From positions 1-8,154 of the forward strand of contig CAYSPU010000258.1 of NCBI GenBank assembly GCA_964432995.1: a stretch of DNA of 8,154 bases, given 5' to 3'. Numbering within the stretch: the first letter of the stretch is position 1; every line of letters begins with the position of its first letter. The translations under genes and the position numbers were made by a program. Below are positions 5,130 through 8,154 of this stretch, piece by piece. A model generated the notes under the pieces. The model saw nothing but the letters and a program-made list of their open reading frames with translations. It had not been told where the DNA came from and searched no databases. This stretch comes from CAYSPU01 sp964432995 (GTDB lineage: Bacteria; Verrucomicrobiota; Verrucomicrobiia; Limisphaerales; JAHDYP01).

Positions 5130-5936
5130 ATGAATTCCAAGCGATTCTCCGATCAGACCGTGGCAAGTGACCCGTCCCTTTCGCGTCGTTCCTGGCTCAC
5201 CCTGGGGTTGGGCGCGGCCACGGCGGTCTTGATGCCGCGGGCGTTGGGGGCTGCGGCCGGCTCCCGGCGTGTCGTCGTTTGGGCGGAAGGCACCGCCCCC
5301 GAAGACAAGGTGTATCCGCAGGACGTCAACACGGCCATGGCGGATGGACTCAGGAAATACCTGAAGGGCTGGAAGGTGGACACAGCGGGGCTCAGCGACC
5401 CGGAACAGGGTTGCAGTGAGGCCTCGTTGAAGTCGTGCGACGTGTTGATCTGGTGGGGACACAAACGGCACGGCGACGTCAAGAGCGAGCATGTGGACCG
5501 CGTGGTCCGCCGGGTGAAGGAGGAGGGGATGGGTTTCATCTCGGTGCACTCCTCGCATTTCGCGCGGCCGAACAGGAAGTTGATGGGCACGGCTTGCAGT
5601 TGGGGGGCTTACGAGTGCGACGGGTGCAAGCTCAACGTGAAGGTCAAGCTGGCCGACCACCCCATCGGCAAAGGCGTGAAGGATTTCACGCTGCCGCAGA
5701 TCGAACGTTACAGCGAACCGTACGCCGTGCCCGAACCCGAGGCGGTGCCGATCGAGGGAACCTATGTCTACCCGAACGGCAAGGAAGAGAAGGTCCGCGT
5801 GGGCCTGTGCTGGACCGTGGGGAAGGGGCGGATGTTCTACTTCCTGCCGGGGCACGAGACGTATCGCGATCTTTACTTCGACGAAGTCCACCGGATTCTC
5901 TCCAACGCCGTGGAGTGGGCGGCGCCGCGAGTCTAG
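5130..5936 (+). CDS. ThuA-domain protein with Tat-type leader
   Basis: The protein has 268 aa from ATG 5130, chosen because the twin-arginine leader follows at the expected distance and GGAG lies 11 nt upstream. The leader is SRRSWL (18-23), then a hydrophobic run (24-39) ending near A38-L-G-A-A, a plausible signal peptidase site. The mature part is one ThuA domain (a class I glutamine amidotransferase-like fold): RVVVWAEG (47-54), DVLIWWGHKRHGDV (104-117), GFISVHSSHF (135-144), DHPI (176-179), MFYFLPGHETY (235-245) and a terminal NAVEW (259-263). ThuA is linked to trehalose and other disaccharide catabolism in rhizobia; its precise biochemistry is not settled, and this full-length match lies close to Firmicutes/Bacteroides-type ThuA sequences as I remember them. 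Export makes it a periplasmic version. It sits 9 bp before the zinc-ribbon gene and may share its transcript. Confidence 0.9.
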   Translation: MNSKRFSDQTVASDPSLSRRSWLTLGLGAATAVLMPRALGAAAGSRRVVVWAEGTAPEDKVYPQDVNTAMADGLRKYLKGWKVDTAGLSDPEQGCSEASLKSCDVLIWWGHKRHGDVKSEHVDRVVRRVKEEGMGFISVHSSHFARPNRKLMGTACSWGAYECDGCKLNVKVKLADHPIGKGVKDFTLPQIERYSEPYAVPEPEAVPIEGTYVYPNGKEEKVRVGLCWTVGKGRMFYFLPGHETYRDLYFDEVHRILSNAVEWAAPRV

Positions 5937-5945
5937 TCACCGGCC

Positions 5946-6248
5946 ATGGCCGCGACTCGTCATTGTTGGAAATGCGGTTGGGTGTGGACGCTCGCCGGAA
6001 TGCCAGGCCGAAGCGAGAGCTGTCCCCAGTGTCGTTCGGATCTGCGCGTCTGCTTGAACTGCGCCAGCTACGATCCTCACGCCGCGCAGCAGTGCCGCGA
6101 CCGCCGCGCCGAACCCGTTGCCGACAAACACCTGGGCACCTTCTGCGAATACTTCGAGTTCGCCCGGCGTGAGTACGCCGCACCCGCAGCGGACAACTCC
6201 CGCGAGGCGGCGGCCCGGGCGGCGCTCAAGAAGCTCCTGGGCGACTGA
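5946..6248 (+). CDS. Conserved small protein with eight cysteines (double zinc-ribbon type)
   Basis: The protein has 100 aa and three CxxC pairs, C7/C10, C26/C29 and C36/C39, followed by C50 and C67. The layout is that of one zinc ribbon (C7-C29) joined to a second metal-binding unit (C36-C67). Other recognisable pieces are CLNCASYDPHAAQQCRDRRA (36-55), AEPVADK (55-61) and FCEYFEF (66-72), then an alanine- and lysine-rich helix ending AALKKLLGD. I recall this arrangement as a widespread conserved hypothetical family; no function is known to me. Zinc binding is inferred from the cysteines. There is no signal peptide, so it is cytosolic. It begins 9 bp after the ThuA stop codon without a clear ribosome site, which suggests translational coupling, and 161 bp separate it from prmC. 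Confidence 0.85.
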   Translation: MAATRHCWKCGWVWTLAGMPGRSESCPQCRSDLRVCLNCASYDPHAAQQCRDRRAEPVADKHLGTFCEYFEFARREYAAPAADNSREAAARAALKKLLGD

Positions 6249-6397
6249 TTCCCCCACGCCATGGACTCGATCCCGGGCGCCCCTTCGCCTCTTCTGCCGG
6301 CGCCACCGCGCCGGGAGACGGCCCCATTCGACGTGATCCTAATGCCGGCGCAAGGCCAATCGCCCGCCTCCGCCCCGATCCAGCCGCGCCCGGCGGC

Positions 6398-6404
6398 GGG
6401 AGGG
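6398..6404 (+). promoter_or_regulatory. Shine-Dalgarno site (GGGAGGG) of prmC
   Basis: A strong purine run containing GGAGG (6399-6403) lies 6 nt before ATG 6410 and confirms that start. Confidence 0.75.
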
Positions 6405-6409
6405 TAGCT

Positions 6410-7276
6410 ATGACGGTCCTCGAGGCGATACAGCGGGGAACGGACTTCCTGGCCGCGAAGGGGGTGGAGTCGCCGCGGCTTCAGGCCGAACTCCTGCTGG
6501 CACGGGCACTGGGCGTGCCGCGCCTCCGGCTCTATCTGCAATTCGACCGCGACGTGCCGGGAGAGGCCATCGAGGGTGCCCGGGCCCTTCTGAAACGGCG
6601 GGCGCAACGCGAGCCACTGCAGCACATCCTGGGGTCGGCGGCGTTTTGCGGGCTCGAGTTGCAGGTGAGCACGGCGGTGTTGGTTCCGCGGCCGGAGACC
6701 GAGTTGCTGGCGGAGCAAGCGTGGCAAGCGGCGGCGGCGTGCGGCGAGCCCGCGCCGGTCCTCCTGGATTTCGGCACCGGCAGCGGCGCTTTGGCCATTG
6801 CCTTGGCGGTGCATTGCCCCGGCGCGGTGATCCACGCCGTGGACATCTCGGACGCGGCCCTCGCCGTGGCGCGGGCAAATGCCGAGCGCCACGGTGTGGC
6901 CGGTCGCATCACGTTTCATCAGGGCGATGGTTTTGCCGCGCTGCCGGAGGGACTGCAGTTCGCGCTCGTCGTCGCCAACCCGCCGTATATTCCGACGGCC
7001 GAGATTGCCACGCTGGCACCGGAGGTTCGGGATCACGACCCGCGGGTGGCCTTGGACGGCGGGAGCGACGGCCTGCGGTTCTACCGGTACCTGGCCAAGG
7101 AAGCGCCAGCCTGGGTGCGCCCCGGCGGGGGAATCCTCCTCGAACTTGGGGACGGCCAGGCGGACGCGGTGCGCGCGCTGCTGGAAGGCCACAACTGGGT
7201 TGTCGAACGAGTATTGCCGGACTACAGTGATCGCCTGCGCGTTCTGGTAGCTCGACGGCGGGTGTCGGGGGAGTAA
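6410..7276 (+). CDS. prmC: Peptide chain release factor N5-glutamine methyltransferase
   Basis: The protein has 288 aa, normal for PrmC (HemK). It methylates the glutamine of the GGQ motif in release factors RF1 and RF2, using S-adenosylmethionine. Residues 1-80 are the N-terminal helical domain that grips the release factor (QAELLLARAL, 25-34; REPLQHILG, 67-75), and VPRPETELL (92-100) is the linker typical of the family. The methyltransferase fold has motif I, LLDFGTGSGALAIALA (118-133), the acidic D145-I-S, and the catalytic NPPY (190-193), followed by IPTAEI, and E204-V-R and ALDGGSDGLRFYRYL (214-228), all family marks. The start has a strong ribosome site. The stop codon lies 39 bp before murA. 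In many bacteria prfA precedes prmC; here the zinc-ribbon gene does. Confidence 0.95.
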   Translation: MTVLEAIQRGTDFLAAKGVESPRLQAELLLARALGVPRLRLYLQFDRDVPGEAIEGARALLKRRAQREPLQHILGSAAFCGLELQVSTAVLVPRPETELLAEQAWQAAAACGEPAPVLLDFGTGSGALAIALAVHCPGAVIHAVDISDAALAVARANAERHGVAGRITFHQGDGFAALPEGLQFALVVANPPYIPTAEIATLAPEVRDHDPRVALDGGSDGLRFYRYLAKEAPAWVRPGGGILLELGDGQADAVRALLEGHNWVVERVLPDYSDRLRVLVARRRVSGE

Positions 7277-7315
7277 ACCACCGCCGCCGACGGCGCCGAA
7301 CGCGGAACGGTCACT

Positions 7316-8154
7316 ATGGACGCACTTTCCATCCGCGGAGGCCACCCCTTGAACGGCGAGGTCGTGATCAGCGGCGCCAAGAACGCCGCCCTCCCGATCA
7401 TGGCGGCCGCCCTCCTCACGCCCGAGCCCTCCGTCATCCGCCGCGTCCCGGACCTCAGCGACATCCGGTTCATGGCCCAGATTCTCACTTCGCTCGGCGC
7501 GAAGGTGAGCTTCGGGCAGGACGCGCTGCGCATCGAATCCCCACGGCTAAAGGGAGTGGGCGACTACGACCTGATTCGCAAGATGCGCGGCTCGATCTGC
7601 ATCCTGGGGCCGCTGGTGGCCCGGCTGCACCGAGCCGCGGTCTCGCTCCCCGGCGGCTGCATCATCGGGAACCGGCCGATCGACCTCCACCTCAAGGGCC
7701 TCGCCAAACTCGGTGCCCGCGTCACCATCTCCGGCGGCTACGTTCGTGCTCACGCGCCGCGCTTGCTGGGCACGGAAGTCTTCCTCGGCGGCCGGCTCGG
7801 GCCCACCGTCCTGGGGACGGCGAATCTGATGATGGCCGCCACCCTCGCCGACGGCGTGACGGTCATCGAGAGCGCCGCGTGCGAACCGGAGGTTGTCGAC
7901 CTCGCTACTTTCCTCACGGCCATGGGCGCGCGCATCCAGGGCGCCGGCAGCCCCACCATCACCGTCACGGGCGTGCCCCAACTCCATGGCGCCGAACACG
8001 AAGTCATCCCCGACCGCATCGAAGCCGCCACCTACGCCATCGCCACCGCCGCCACCAAAGGCGAGGTCACGCTCCTCGGCTGCCGCCCCGATCACCTGAG
8101 CGCCGTTCTCGACAAACTGCGCGAAGCCGGAGTCAAAATCGAACGCCGCGGCAC
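7316..8154 (+). CDS. murA: UDP-N-acetylglucosamine 1-carboxyvinyltransferase, 3' end cut by the window
   Basis: The first 279 residues are present out of the usual ~420; the frame is still open at the right edge. MurA transfers enolpyruvate from phosphoenolpyruvate to UDP-N-acetylglucosamine, the first committed step of peptidoglycan synthesis, in the cytosol. Visible marks are SGAKNAALP (19-27) with the catalytic K22 and N23, RKMRGSICILGPLVAR (88-103) with R91, and LPGGCIIGNRPIDLH (111-125) with C115 and R120, which matches E. coli numbering. PDRIEAATY (232-240) is the expected hinge-side motif. Having Cys115 rather than Asp predicts a fosfomycin-sensitive enzyme. The start at ATG 7316 fits the family's N-terminus (a short strand, then LNGEVVISGAKN), though the ribosome site is weak (GGAACGG at 7304-7310). 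It probably shares a transcript with prmC. Confidence 0.96.
   Translation, partial: MDALSIRGGHPLNGEVVISGAKNAALPIMAAALLTPEPSVIRRVPDLSDIRFMAQILTSLGAKVSFGQDALRIESPRLKGVGDYDLIRKMRGSICILGPLVARLHRAAVSLPGGCIIGNRPIDLHLKGLAKLGARVTISGGYVRAHAPRLLGTEVFLGGRLGPTVLGTANLMMAATLADGVTVIESAACEPEVVDLATFLTAMGARIQGAGSPTITVTGVPQLHGAEHEVIPDRIEAATYAIATAATKGEVTLLGCRPDHLSAVLDKLREAGVKIERRG

Noticed and set aside
4741..5166. Longer 141-codon version of the 61-aa protein
   Set aside because: The extra N-terminus crosses the divergent control region and the palindrome; homology to the MerR domain and the AGGAA site both point to ATG 4926.
6077..7345. 422-codon frame antisense to prmC
   Set aside because: Shadow of a clearly recognised gene.
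7547..8095. 182-codon frame antisense to murA
   Set aside because: Shadow; murA carries all its catalytic motifs on the plus strand.

Overview
The window is GC-rich bacterial chromosome. I think the source is a member of the PVC group, most likely Verrucomicrobiota (possibly a Limisphaerales/Pedosphaera-type lineage). The grounds are a Gfo/Idh/MocA oxidoreductase, a ThuA-domain protein and a URO-D family enzyme close together, two Tat-type leaders starting with an RRS motif, and an intergenic array of 7-bp repeats of a style I remember from Verrucomicrobia. This placement rests on gene content and memory, not on a marker-gene comparison.

Layout, left to right. (1) A URO-D family gene whose first few codons lie outside the window (1-1034, +), then a 12-unit, 7-bp-phased repeat array (1109-1192), then a Gfo/Idh/MocA oxidoreductase (1220-2377, +). 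(2) A gene-poor gap (2378-2699) ending in a symmetric 45-nt inverted repeat that contains the stop codon of the convergent next gene. (3) A Tat-exported, lipobox-bearing metallophosphoesterase on the minus strand (3599-2700). (4) A stretch of about 440 bp with no recognisable gene (3600-4042). (5) A minus-strand pair: a 61-aa protein (4926-4741) and a MerR-family regulator (4597-4043). The small protein is a stand-alone copy of the MerR protein's C-terminal domain (25 identities over 58 ungapped positions). Imperfect inverted repeats (3971-4005 and 4645-4679) bracket the MerR gene. (6) A divergent control region (4927-5129) with a perfect 16-bp palindrome. (7) A Tat-exported ThuA-domain protein (5130-5936, +) followed closely by an eight-cysteine zinc-ribbon-like protein (5946-6248, +). 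(8) A housekeeping pair: prmC (6410-7276, +) and the 5' part of murA (7316 to the window edge, +).

How the parts may fit. The URO-D and Gfo/Idh genes are co-oriented and could act in catabolism of a sugar-like or methylated substrate. ThuA is also tied to sugar catabolism in other bacteria, and the two Tat leaders point to cofactor- or metal-containing proteins folded before export. prmC and murA serve translation termination and peptidoglycan synthesis. The least ordinary part is 3971-5129, where a regulator, a free copy of its presumed sensor domain, dyad symmetries and inverted dispersed repeats sit together. I see no CRISPR array, tRNA, rRNA, transposase or phage gene.
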